Assembly: GCA_017591395.1 (NCBI GenBank)
Contig: WEDG01003408.1
Span: 1 to 64,000 of the forward strand
Direction: 5' to 3'
Length of the DNA: 64,000 bases
From: Schistocephalus solidus
Lineage: Eukaryota > Platyhelminthes > Cestoda > Diphyllobothriidea > Diphyllobothriidae
Shown piece by piece: positions 44,541 through 56,700 of this stretch. A program made the position numbers and the translations under genes. Every line of letters begins with the position of its first letter. Position 1 is the first letter of the stretch. The notes under the pieces are model-generated. The model was not told where the DNA came from. It searched no databases and saw only the letters and a list, made by a program, of their open reading frames with translations.

Positions 44541-47500
44541 TATTGGATCACCCAGGATCGCAAACGTTTTAATCTTGGTCAGAATGTTGGTTAATAGATG
44601 CGGAAAGATGTAAGTGTTGGAGATTTATTGCCCTTTAGAAAGTAAAGAAAGTAAGTTTAAAATGCAAGCAATTTATCCCCATATACTCTTAAATTGGGGC
44701 AACTGACAAAATTTTATCAATATACTTAGGAATAGGAAGCAGAAGTCATTGAAGTAAATTATGAACGGCCATAAAAAAACGTTCAAAAATAACTTATTAT
44801 CCAGAATTAGGAAACATTATTCGGGTAGGTAAATCTGGTTGCCAGTAGCAAAAACGATAAACTCTGAAATCGACAAAATATGTACGTTAAGATGCAGTGA
44901 ATAAATTTTAAAGTAAACCTGAGAGGCGTGAGGTGTTCAACGAGTGTGCATGACAAAGAACGTTGGAGTTGGTTCACCCTTGGTTCTTGCATTATTCAAT
45001 TCCTAAAAACGAGAAAGGGTGTCAATTGAACACTCTACATTGATAAATATTGTTAAAAGAGGATTTCTCTAGTGGCAAGGTATCTTCCAACAGCATACAT
45101 CCGTGAACTTTAAGGATGATCAATTCCAGCTATAAAAAATAATAGGCACTAACTGCCGAAAGTTCATGCGTGTTTCTTAATCTATAAAAGCTGATAAACA
45201 AGACATGAAATTGCACTGAAATGAGAGTTCAGCAAACAGCCAACGGTCGTCTTTATAATACACTACTAGCGATTTTATCCTTCTTGTAAGCGGCATTCGC
45301 AGTTGGATAGTATTTTGTACGCCGATTGGCTATGGCGACGTCACCGATCGAGTCAGCAAGTTGTGTCGATTCCTGTGTTGCTGCCCGTATAAATGCAGTA
45401 GACTTACGCTTTTACGGACGAGCAACATGGCCAGTCATACAGTCCCTCCCCCCTTCAAGAGCAGTTCTGCAGGTCACAACCCCAGGCATTTCCCTGCGTG
45501 TGCGCGTAGGTTACTGCAAGCCATAACTGCAGGGAAAAACGTACCTCTGGGGTGTGCAAATTTGCCTGGTGCAGCATTCGATAGAGTGCATTTTGACGCG
45601 AGATGGGAAGATTGGGAAGGGGATCACCGCTGCAGGAACGGCTGAGCCCAGGACTAGACAGGCAGCCGTCAAACAGCTGGTTATATGTGCAAACGCAGTC
45701 TGAGTGTGCGTGGGTAATTGCAAAATCGAGGTACTTGATGAGGCGCCTAGTGGTAAATTTGGTTTTATGAAAGTGATCTGTATGGAATCGCTGAGAAATT
45801 GCTATCAAGTAACGTTAAAACGTCCGTATAGGGGTCAGAGAAGTGAACCAAAGGTCTTGCAAATGCCAGACAGCATAAATCGGCGAGATCTAGAGCGCGC
45901 ATATCAACAGGATTGCAAGGCGTAACTATCCATGCGCTTGCTCTCTGACCCTAGGTGCAAGCTTGTTTCAGGCATGGGAGAAAACACAGAACTGTTCGAT
46001 AACTATAATGCATTTATGCGCTCGAGTACACGAGCACACGATCGAGTGTACGCGCACTGTGAATAAAAAAAGGATCCAAGCATTAGGTAACATGGTAATG
46101 ACCGAAGCGCCAGTCAAAAATCAAACTTCCCCATACCGATAGGTTCGCGCGAAACAGTGGCTTATTGTTGCCCATACCGCAACTGACACTAATAAGGATT
46201 TGTTTCCCCACAGCGTTTATGGTTTGGATCAAAATAAGCCGCTGAGTCCAACAGCAACGTTCGCTTACCCACCAGTGCGCGCAAGAGAGCAAAAAAACAG
46301 CTCTATGAGCGATATAAGGCAATCGATCAATATTTTTTCGAATGCGCCCACCATGTGAGATCAACGCTCGCACCGAACTATTAATTAAACACCCAACATA
46401 CCAAATTAATAATTTCAGATTATCGGTTAAAACAACCAAAATGAAAATCAGGTTGGAGAACCATACGCCCACATCAAATTATTTACCATCCAGAAATCCA
46501 GTACTTACCAGTTGCATGTGTGTGCAGGGAGAAGCAATCAGATCCGTTATTGTATTCCATATGGGGCACGATTAGCGAAAATAAAACATGGCAGTACGAA
46601 AATTCTGAAAACAAAGACAGACCCTTCTAACTAACCCGCAGAATTTTTCGTCGAATTGGCCTTATGTCCACGAAAACTATTAATAAATTTTAAATGAGGT
46701 AACCGTGGTGGAGGGAAGGAGATGTTTTGCGATCGGCATAAAAGAGGACGTCATTATTGATACTGAGACAAGGTCACTGACATAGTGTGAGTGGTTATCT
46801 TAAGCTAGATGTTTCATGTTTTCCCTGCATTATGGGCAAATATATAATGGTGCAATCGCGTTCAGTTACCAGGCCTCCCATATCTGTTAATTCATCAGAT
46901 GTACATTCGCAGAGAGGCTCAGAGAAACTTTTTATATTTGTCATGGTGACTTCAACGGGAGCAATGGGGTTGTCTGCGTTTCAATGTTTCATTTGCGCTT
47001 GTTATTTTCATTCTTAGCCTTAATAGGTCGCAGCCTCGGAAGGGCTCCACTGGTTTCGGTATGTATAAAGATGTGGCTTTAAATAAGGAATTGGAAGTAG
47101 CAGGGTAATATAACAAAAGCTAATATTTAGCGGCAGATAAGATACTAATTGGCCTGCTTTTTGTGAGCACGTCTGTAGAGAAATAAATAGTGTGTACGAA
47201 ACCATCGGTGTACGTTTCTGACAAACAGCTCCAATTGCATACAAGTTAGCGTTCGTTCCAAGGATGAAGTGATGTAATTCGGTAAAGTCTTAGGGTTTGC
47301 AATTATAGGTTTTTACAAAGAGCCGCTTTTCTAGGGTGAAATAACTTGCCTTTCTTAAATTTTCATTTAAAATTGCAGCCTCTCTCCGTTGACTTATGAA
47401 TAGGTGGTCCAATTTGAGAAAAATTGCAAATGAAAATCTTGTAACAGGAGGTAATTCCAACAACAATTACTGCTTTCTTGTGATCTTAGGAGACTGCTGA

Positions 47501-47629
47501 TATAAAGATTACACATTGCCGGCAGTGTATATATTGGGGTTGGGGTGATTAGATATACTTCAGGTAGATCAATCTCAATGACCATTAGTAAATATTTAAG
47601 TCATTTGTTTAATGTCAGTTTACAGGAAA
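44541..47629. other. unassigned sequence between the two host genes
   Basis: No recognised gene. Overlapping frames at 45326-45925 are long on both strands but show no domain. A TATAAATGCAGTAG box follows a CCGATTGGCT motif near 45330-45410, resembling a promoter or a PLE 3' box; it is not assignable. Confidence 0.4.
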
Positions 47630-49500
47630 TTTAAATAAATAAATAAATAAATTTGTTTATTGAAGGCCCAGAGAGCCCCGTCATTTCAAACTTAGTATCG
47701 CGGTTTAAATAAATACAAAGTGGATAATTGCTGCACAATGTGAGCAGCCATATTAACAGCAGAAATGAAAAAGATGGTAAGCATATCCGATTCAGAACGA
47801 TTTTCCATTTTTAAAACAATAGTCAAAAATCTTTAACATAAACGGTGAACTAGAAAAGAAGCAGTAAAAAAAACTCCTACGGTTATATTGGAAGCGGAGT
47901 TCAGCGAGCCGCCAATTTAAAAAAAGGAGAAAAAAACTGCTTCACTAAAAAATTAATAGCTAGATGCAATGGGATAGTGCTGTGATGTTGCTGAAAACGT
48001 ATGACTGTTCGGAACGCTCCTTGTCGTGTGATAGATAATATAGCAGTCAGAGCTACTGTTTTTAACCACCAGTGGAGGTGAGAGAGGACGAATTCATCGT
48101 TGACACCAGGGTCAAAACGAAGAGGAGACATTAGAGGTCATGAGATCATCATCGAGATGCGACCTTGCCAACTGCATAGTCCACCAATTAAAGAGGCAAA
48201 ACCATCAGAACCCGCCTTGATCCTCACCTGAACCTGGAGACCCTCGTTGGGGTTACAAAAGCGGAGGAAAGTACCAAGGTTGTCAAGACTTGGCGATGCT
48301 AGTTTAAAACGGGGTGGGGCGAAAAAGTGAATGCAAAGATTGACTCTGCAGAGGATGATGAACATATAATAAGAGACCAATATAATATCAAGGGAGCTGC
48401 CTCAAATACCAGGAGGACCCTTTTCAAAATCCAAAAGTTGCGAGTTAGGGAAGGAAACAGACAATAAGGACTTTATATCTTCCAAATTTAAATTTTTGCG
48501 TAACTTTGTTTTGAAAATAGCTAATGTGGATGACAACCTAATTTACAGTGGAAGATTATTCCAGATGAAAGCTTATTTGGAGGCAAAAAACTGACACCGG
48601 TTAGTTGTAGAGCTAAGGGGTGGTGAAATGATCATGGAGGAATTATGAGTGGCATAGGGTCGATCTACCGGAGTGCGAGCGTTAATTTGTGGGAGATCTG
48701 GGCAAGAGTTAACGCGAAACAGGAAGCAGAGACCGGCTTCGAGTCTTCTTACCCACAGAATTTTAATGTTTTCTACCTGGCATCTATCCGTATAAGTGAT
48801 ACTGGATCCAGGAAGAGAAAATAGTCTTCGAGTAAAAACTCTCTGAACTTTTTCAATCATACTGCGATCAGAGGCGTTCATCAGCCTAAAGAGGGGACAG
48901 CAGTATTCTAGAATAGGAAGAACAAACATGCGGTACATGTCTAACTTTATTTCCGGAAGGAAGAAATAATGCGATATAAAACCACATATCTGTGCAGCCT
49001 TTGCAGAAATTCGATCTGCATGAGGCGATAATGCTAGCTTGTTCGTGTATCTTAGACCTAATTCTTTTATGGTTGATCGTTCTAAAAGTGTAATATTTTG
49101 AAATACGACGGGTCCAGGAAGCTTAGCGGGGCCAAAACACATAAAACTTCTCTTGAATGAAGAAAACTCTATCTGCCAAGTACAGCTCCAACTTGAGAGC
49201 ATAAGTAGATCAGTGTTGATTTTGTCAACGCAACTATTGGCAGTGTCTTTAGAAAATGAATAAATGCACTTGAGATCGTCAGCGTAAACGAAACTTTGTG
49301 AATTTGTGAGTAAAGTTGAAATTTCGTTTATGTTCAGAATAAAGAGAAGGGGACCTAGAACAGTGCCTTGAAAAACACCACTCGTGATCGGTTGAGGCGT
49401 CGAGTAGCTATTACCTACTAAAACCTTCTGACTTCGGTTAGACAAGTAGGAACCAATGAAGTCAAGGAGAGGAGGCCGAATGCCGATGTTGAGTGGGGAT
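47630..49500 (-). pseudogene. 5'-truncated non-LTR retrotransposon (jockey/CR1-like RT)
   Basis: Open minus-strand frame (about 49500 down to 48573). It starts at NIGIRPPLLDFIGSYLSNR, continues with SGVFQGTVLGPLLFILNINE, the catalytic FVYADDLKCIY, then FFLPEIKLDMYRMFVLPILE, MIEKVQRVFTRRLF and the C-terminal WVRRLEAGLCFLFRV. The RT fingers and endonuclease are missing (truncated at a stop just upstream of 49490). The 3' part runs to an AATAAA-containing stretch and a terminal (ATTT)n tract (plus-strand 47632-47652), typical of a LINE 3' end. It is fairly young because the frame is intact over 290 codons. Confidence 0.85.
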
Positions 49501-50093
49501 CAAGCTGGCAGTAAAGAAAAAACTCCTGAAGGCAAATTGTTGCTAGCGTTTTTCATAATTTGGGTTATTAAGGAGAAAAAGATACTGTCCATGGTGTGAC
49601 AGCAGTTCGGTAGAGGGCAAGGTTTCCATGAGCACCGTCTTTCATCTCCCTTCCTTTTGAAGGAACCGGGATTCTGAATAAGACAAAGATGCATCTGCGA
49701 ATGATTACGTGCTCTCTGCTGAAGAACGCATTGGTTACGTGCTGGAGAGACAACGCAATCGCCCTCCATATAAGGCCTGCGACCGAACTCAGAGGCCGCG
49801 CACTCCGTCAAGCCGGAAGATAGTTTTGACAGTGTTGGAACCCACAATTCATGAACGATGTTCGAAATACCTAGAATTAGTGATAGGTCTCGTTAACAAA
49901 GAATACTTTTACAGTAAACTTATATTCCTGGGTGGTTTTTTCCATATTACAATGGAGTTTACCAAAAAACTGGTGATACCTAACTGGGCATGCCAAATGA
50001 AGAACAAAAAAGACATCGTAGTGACTTTTGCACTAAGACTGGTCAAGTCGCTTGAGAATATCAAGGGGGTTAAATATTCAAGTGTTTAAAAGC
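49501..50093. other. unassigned sequence flanking LINE fragments
   Basis: Frames on both strands lack known domains. It may be old LINE 5' sequence. Confidence 0.4.
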
Positions 50094-50310
50094 TTAAACA
50101 GTAAAGAGTCCCCTCTGTAATCGGTGAAACCGCAAATGATCAAGGTTTGCAATCCATAAAGATTGTCTGTACGTCAGATTACGGTGGTCCGACGATAAAT
50201 TTCTTTTAGTGAAAAAATGTTCAAAGGATTCTATTTTCTTCCGCTCAATAGCACGCACGCGGCTAAATAGTAACGAACAGTATTTCAGACAGCATCCTCC
50301 CCAATAAAAG
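50094..50310 (-). pseudogene. LINE RT C-terminal fragment
   Basis: The minus-strand frame contains IESFEHFFTKRNLSSDH followed by LWIANLDHLRFHRLQRGL, resembling the C-terminal IEKVQRVFTRR...LWVRRLEAGL block of the neighbouring LINE but from a different subfamily. Confidence 0.6.
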
Positions 50311-51029
50311 TTGAGTACCGCGTACGTTCCTGTAAGGAATAAGGTAGCATATTGAGTCCGAAATTGAACCAAGAAAACTCAGGCTTTTGTACCTTTGCTA
50401 CGTCCATAGAATAGTGCACAGGAAGTTCAGAAAGGTATTCCATATACCGACATCACAAAAACCTTTTCAAAGAATTGGTATTGTTTTCGAAATATTCCCG
50501 AATATATGTCATTTCACAAAAAATAACGATAAGCACTCGCATTTTGTGAACTGAACCCTACTAAAGTCGTTAAACCAACTTTCTGTCTTTGTCATTGACT
50601 GCTAAATGATAACGAACATTTACTCATAAATTACCCAAACGAAGTGCAATTTTGTGCTATCTTTTTTGCACACCATCTTTCCCCTAGACTGTACCAGGTC
50701 TGACCCCTCATCTTGGTTTGGTTTACCACCTTTTCGACTTTAATTATAATATTTAACATCTGGAAGGTCTTTCAAGACCTGTGGAGTGATTTTTTTAACT
50801 GTAGCACCTTACCTCCTAAGGTATAGCTGTAAGTTGTAATTATCTTAATATAACCTTTAACCGGGTGCCCCATAGACGCCGTTTAGTACAATTAAAAGCC
50901 CCCATCATTTGAAATCACACAGCCCACTACATTATATTCTTCTTATCCAACCATTGTCAGGAGGCCATTGTTGATAATTGATACTTGAACCTACATCCCA
51001 TTATCAGTGGCATAATAAAAGTCGTGCTT
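50311..51029. other. unassigned sequence
   Basis: No feature recognised. Confidence 0.45.
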
Positions 51030-51720
51030 CTTGGTCAACTTCTATTCCTTTGAGTCCAATAACGGAATTGCACCGACAATCAACTATCCACATGCATTCA
51101 TTTATTCCGATGACCTTAATTGTGATGATTCATTTTTATCCACTAGGCAGATGATTTTCAAAACAAAACAATTCAGATCTTTATACTCTGTCAAAATGCA
51201 ATTTGACTTTGCCAAATGAGTAGTTGTTTTGTGTTGTCCCTCATCCAAACCCCCGGCCCCATAATATTTCATAATACTTCTCTTTGAAAGTTTACCAACT
51301 TAAGGGACCTATGCTCAAGGTATATGAATAAGCTAGAACTATTACTTCATGCATGTGAAAGTTAAGTAAAGGCTGCACATATATGTGGTGATACTTGCCA
51401 GTTTCCCATAAGAAAATAAACTAAACTTCTCCATGTATTAATGCCTTCCATCCCCAAATCTTACACGCACTTTAGTCAGATGAACGCCTGTGGCCGTGAT
51501 AAAATAGAAAGTGCTCAGGTGTTTTTTACTCGAAGAATTTTCTTTGTTGCTGAATCTATAATTTGTGATGTGGAGAGATGTCAATTTGTGGCCATTAATT
51601 TTTTTCTAGGTTAGAAAACTCAAGACTGCCCTTTGCTACTTCTGCCACAATAATTCAGCACCCGTTTCCGATATAGAGGAATGATTTTGTGACATAAATG
51701 AAATTAAAATTCCTGACTAT
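51030..51720 (+). pseudogene. decayed LINE RT fragment
   Basis: Plus-strand AFIYSDDLNCDDSF (51090-51131) corresponds to FVYADDLKCIYSF of the 47.6-49.5 kb LINE. After many stops, a VFFTRRIFFVAES-like block follows near 51520, then VERCQFV. It is an old copy of the same or a sister family, opposite in orientation. Confidence 0.65.
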
Positions 51721-52904
51721 ACGCAAGGCTCTTTGACTGGCTATAAAAGCTCGGGGTTTTGAGTATCTGCTGAGGACCGAGAATGGCTACCTTAAAATGT
51801 GTCCTAATCTTCCGGAAATTTAGTTTAAGTCACCCACAATGGTGGATGGGTGGTCGTATCCCTGTGAATGGCTAAATTTCAGCTAATGGGGGCAGAACTA
51901 TGGCATATAGACGGTGATGCTCTCTTCCCATTAACACCATCAAGACCATGGAGTCCTATTCAGACTCAAGAAAAACTAAATTTATTAAGTAGCTAGCTCC
52001 CCAAATGAAAAAAATAGTTTAAAAATCCCTAGGGACCTTGGAACAATTTCTTCGTGTACAAAGAAATGTAGCATTTCTGAAGTAAAAAGCCCAAATGAAC
52101 AAGCCCACGGACTGGATATTTGAACCACTGTGGGATTCCTGAAATAATTCATCGGAAATGCTAAGCAGTTCTAAGAAAACTTGCGAAAGAACACACACAA
52201 TAGGAATTTGCGATCTCTCTGTTCCCAAAAGTCATGGGACCGAACAACTGTAATATGCTAAGAAATAGCTTATCTTTGTTTTCGATAAACATTTTACAAT
52301 TCCGTACTCTCGTGAGCCCAATAAAGCATCAGATTTTCTTCAATTTGACAAAGTTCACATCATTATACTCTCGTGCACGATAGGTTATGCCATATTTCCA
52401 AATGAGACTGACTAAGACAGAAGAAAAATGAGCGTTCAGCGGGAGGGATTTATGGTGCATCTGACATCTCGGGTAGTTTGTTTTCGTCTACCAATCTTCA
52501 GAGACTGGAAATGTAGATTCACAGCTCTCATTGTATGGCGTCCTTTGTCTTGCTCATAGTTCTCAATATCGGCTATGTGCTGCATATCACTTGTGTTGCT
52601 GACGTCACCACGAGAGCTGTGAGCCTGCATTTTTCAGTCTCCGAAGATGGGTGCACAAAACCACTGCCAGAAATGTCAGTCACTTACTAAAACCCTAGCG
52701 GTTAATGATCCTTCGTCTTCTCACTATCCATCTAAGAATCTCATTTTATCTACAATTAAAACCAACAAACTTCAAAGGAGGTCTCTCACGCCCAAGGATA
52801 TATGCACCTACAAGCCCTTCATTTTCAGACGCAGGAAAATGCAGTTATCCCGTATGTAAGTAGAGAAGGCGCCCACGGGAATGAAAGCATTCATTTTGAC
52901 CCAC
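51721..52904. other. unassigned sequence
   Basis: No gene recognised. The minus-strand frame at 52630-52436 has no identified domain. Confidence 0.4.
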
Positions 52905-52995
52905 TAGTGAAAACCTCGGCGGCCTCTGTTGGATTTGAACCCGTGCCAGCAATGGGAAGGCTTTAGTACAGCCAAAGCTCTAGCCAACTCCGATC
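52905..52995 (-). repeat. second tRNA-derived SINE-like segment
   Basis: The minus strand reads GCCTCGGATCGGAGTTGG then CTAGAGC (A-box-like), with the B box GGTTCAAATCC about 45 bases later, followed by a body up to about 52862. It is unrelated to the ribozyme repeat. A short CAATCAATCAATCAA tract lies nearby at about 53127. Confidence 0.6.
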
Positions 52996-53586
52996 CGAGG
53001 CCCCCACCGGAAGCCATGAGTTTTATCTCACATCGGTCAAATTACCCTCCCAGCCTACTGCAACGTATGGAATCCACCAATTCTGATACAGTAAGCCGAC
53101 TGTCTAAGAAGGATTTCCTAAGCAATCAATCAATCAAATGAATTATTCAAATCTGCAAAAATCTTCTTCTAAAGGAAAACATTACTATTGCACGCTCTCA
53201 AGTTCCTGAGAAAAACAGAGCTGATAATTGTTAACATGTGCAAACTAACTAAAGCTAATAGGAAATGTTTTTAACCACAAACAGCTTTTACTTCATTTGT
53301 TTCACACGGCGACTGAACTCCCAAAGAAATTTCTGACCAGCATTGTGTATGACGAACTTAAACATCGGGCGTCATTAGTCACCAAATTATGTTAGTGTAT
53401 GTCAGCCTCTTCATATCATGATTATCGCATAATGGGTAAAGGAGCAAAAATATTTTCAGAATTCAGTGAGGCAGTAATAAAGTTTCCATTCTTAAGTATT
53501 ACAAGAAACCCGAAGGTGAGCATTTGAGTCAACTGAGTACACAATAAAGTGATATATTTGACTTGTAAAACAAAAGTGTAATGATT

Positions 53587-53758
53587 CTAATTAAATTGCA
53601 GATCCTTGTATCTGTTTAATAGACAAACGAGTGATGTAACATAAGAATTCGTCGCCCTCACTATCCTTGGTCGCTCAGCCCGCTCAAAATTACCCTTCAC
53701 CATCTCGTAGTACTTGCCGTCGGATAAAGTGAGTGATTTCAGACGCCAACATTTCAGT
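53587..53758 (-). CDS. LRR protein, last coding exon
   Basis: Acceptor TTTTTATTTTAG; one base completes an Arg codon, then LKCWRLKSLTLSDGKYYEMV, RAERPRIVRA and a C-terminal RYKDLQFN before the stop at 53587-53589. Confidence 0.85.
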
Positions 53759-56700
53759 CTAAAATAAAAATCCCAAGAATCAGTGGTCAGAAAAACAGAC
53801 ATTTTCACTGCATCTTGCCCAAAATATAAAAGTTATATGTTCCGCCTGGAGCGGTTAGAGTTCCTATAGATTACAATGGCAATACAATTATATGTCCGAG
53901 CAAGCAAACTAGTTGGTAAACCTTGCATTGCCCTGTCGTGTCTTCTAATTTGCCATCTTTTCATGTTTTTTTTGACTGAATGCCCGTAGTCTTCTTCGTC
54001 TCTCGAATCTTTAAATGACTCCTCCTCGATTAGTTTCGAGAATAGGAACTGTGACAGTGCCTTCTTTCATACCGACTGTTTTATAATTATTGGTCGCTAT
54101 TACGTCATGCAACGATATAAATGTAGCTGAAAGAGAGCCATGGCAGTTAGTAACGTCAACAATGCTTGTTTTGTGCCTATATTTATATCGGGAAAACAAA
54201 GTCCACTCGGTACGTTCAATTATAGCCTTCTACTACTTTTTTGTTCAGTGTTCTTACATTAAAAAGCAGTGCTGTATCATCCGTCTGTCAGAGTTTTTTA
54301 GACATTTGAGTGCTCTTTGCTTAGGTCTGCCCAACCGTCACTTGCAAGCAAACATGATGAAAAATTTACTGTGCGTTTTTCGAGTGGTTGCAGGGTTCAA
54401 GAAACAGTAATAACGAAGTGCTGTGCCCGATTTTATGGACTACCTTTCCGTGTAAAGAGCTAGGATTGATCGGCAGTAGGCAAAATAGGAGTGTAACTAA
54501 GTTAACGACCTAGCAGTCCAATAGAGTGGGCGCGCATGCAAACAGGGAAGTGGCCAAACAATGCATACCGGAGTTTGTCGATAAACTTTCGGCTTTTGTC
54601 ACTAAACCTGAGGGTGTCCTGGTCCCATTGAATTTCAAGGGCGGTCAAATTGGGGCAGTTCTGTGCAAAGGCGTGAAGGATCTGGTCCACGTGAACACGT
54701 GTGTTGTACTTGAAAAACCAACCATCCGGTGAACCCAGCACGCAGATCCTGAATGTAAAAGTCACATTTTTTAATTATTAGAAACACTCCACAGGGCTTC
54801 TTAGTTCAAAACTACACTCACACGCAAATTGCCTCCCAAAGTTCTGCTAACTAGGAGGCTATGACGTTCGTTTCAGTTCGTTGGAGAAACTGACATGCCG
54901 GAGATCTACACTTTTGAAAATCTGGTTGGCAACTTAGTCTGGCTCAACGAAAGTAAATGCAGCAAATGCAGGAAATTCAATGCACTGTCCCATCGCATTT
55001 ATATGACAGTTTGACCGTCGTAGTCCGATGATGTCCACCGTATGCACCATAGAAGGGCCGTGCAGGGACGATGACTTGCGCGTGGATTAGTTTTAGGTGA
55101 TAGTAGACTTGCGCTGCGGATACCGCACTCTCCTTTTCCCCCACCTGCACCCGGTGTCATGAGAGAGTCAAGAAGACCGGAGGTGGGAGAGGGCGCAGGC
55201 GGCTGGCACAACTGGAGCTGCCTCTGAGCGTGCAGCCACAGTTGAATTTGATCCCACGGAGTTGTATAATTACTTCATGAGACACTAATTACCAACTTAC
55301 AAACAAATGCATTCACATCTGACAGTTCGCCCTAGCCCATGTCTCCGTGATAAGTGGGCCTAACTAGGGTGGACAGGGTGATAGCCCCGTGCGAGCCTTC
55401 ATTCCTCTTTTATCGTTTAACACAGCCACTTAATAATACTGCAAGATTTTAGCAGTACAGATAGTGTGGGTACGTTCCTGACGTAAACCACTCTGTAGAG
55501 ACAAGTACACAAGTGAACTGCTTCTAATTATTTGTGCCCAGAGAACTCGGATAGACTGGCCCACTTATTAAAATCCCAGCAGCAGACCCCGCCATTTACC
55601 CCTTTCCCCTCCTTCCCCTATCCATAAGTTGTACTTTTCGCATTTGCCCCATTCACAATTATAACGTCAAACACTAAAATTTGGTCAGTTTTAGTAACAG
55701 AACCCAATTGGACTTTCTTTGTGGTTCTGGCATAATCGACCTTGATTTATGAGTTTTTTTAATTTTAAAAATATTTTAGGGGACCAGTACCAGCTAAAAA
55801 TGCCAATCACAGCAAATACTCTCGAAGAAAACTCGCACCGCCCTGCGCAAGCGAAACTTACAGAACAGCCGACAGCTTCTTTCGTATTTTTTTAAAATTT
55901 CGTCGCATGCTGATAGGCTCTCTATAACACTGTGTCCTACGAAATTGTGGCTGTCAGCTGAAGGGTAGGAAAGTAATGAGGAGTGCGGTCGGGGACAATT
56001 GTCACTTTCCAAAGTCGCATTTATCCTGGTTAATGCCTTTGAAAACGAAGGTTCGAGGTTCAGACTGGACGGAGAAATTGCTGACAAGATACTCCGCCGA
56101 TAGATTCTAACGAGTACACAAAGGTCTTTATCGACTACAGCCATTGTGTGACCACTCTTCTAAACCTGTCCTGACAAAAGCTATGACGAGCATATGCCTA
56201 TGATTTCTGCGACCAAGCTACTACTCAACAGGTTAGCCAAAGAGTAACGGTTGAGGTTAAGAGTATGAAAAACTTTATACAACTCTGAAAGTTTCAAAAG
56301 TTTGATTTTAAAAAATCTGCAACGTACTGGATATTCGGCAGGAAGGGAATGACGGTCGTCCAGAAGTATTCGGCAAGCACCGGGTTCCCATTGAGCATTA
56401 GGCCTTTCAGGTTTCCTTTCCGTGAATGGACAGAAAGCTAACGACAGCTGCTTCTGTCAAAGCCGGACAGAAACTCAAATCCAGTGCCTTTAGTTCCTGG
56501 AATTTGTTCGCGTCCACCAAATGCTTCAGAACCTATCAAGGTTATGCAATAAATGACTGGGAGATGCAAGAAATAAAATAAATATCGGTATTCTTGTTTG
56601 GCTCAAACCGTAACCTTTAAGTAGTTCCTATCCTGATTTGATTACGTCCATATCCTCCGAAATTTCAACCGTCGTAGTCCGACGATGCCTACCGTTTGCG

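Noticed and set aside
45326..45925. A conserved gene in the overlapping frames near 45.3-45.9 kb
   Set aside because: Long frames on both strands but no domain, no consistent splice sites and no recognised homologue type.
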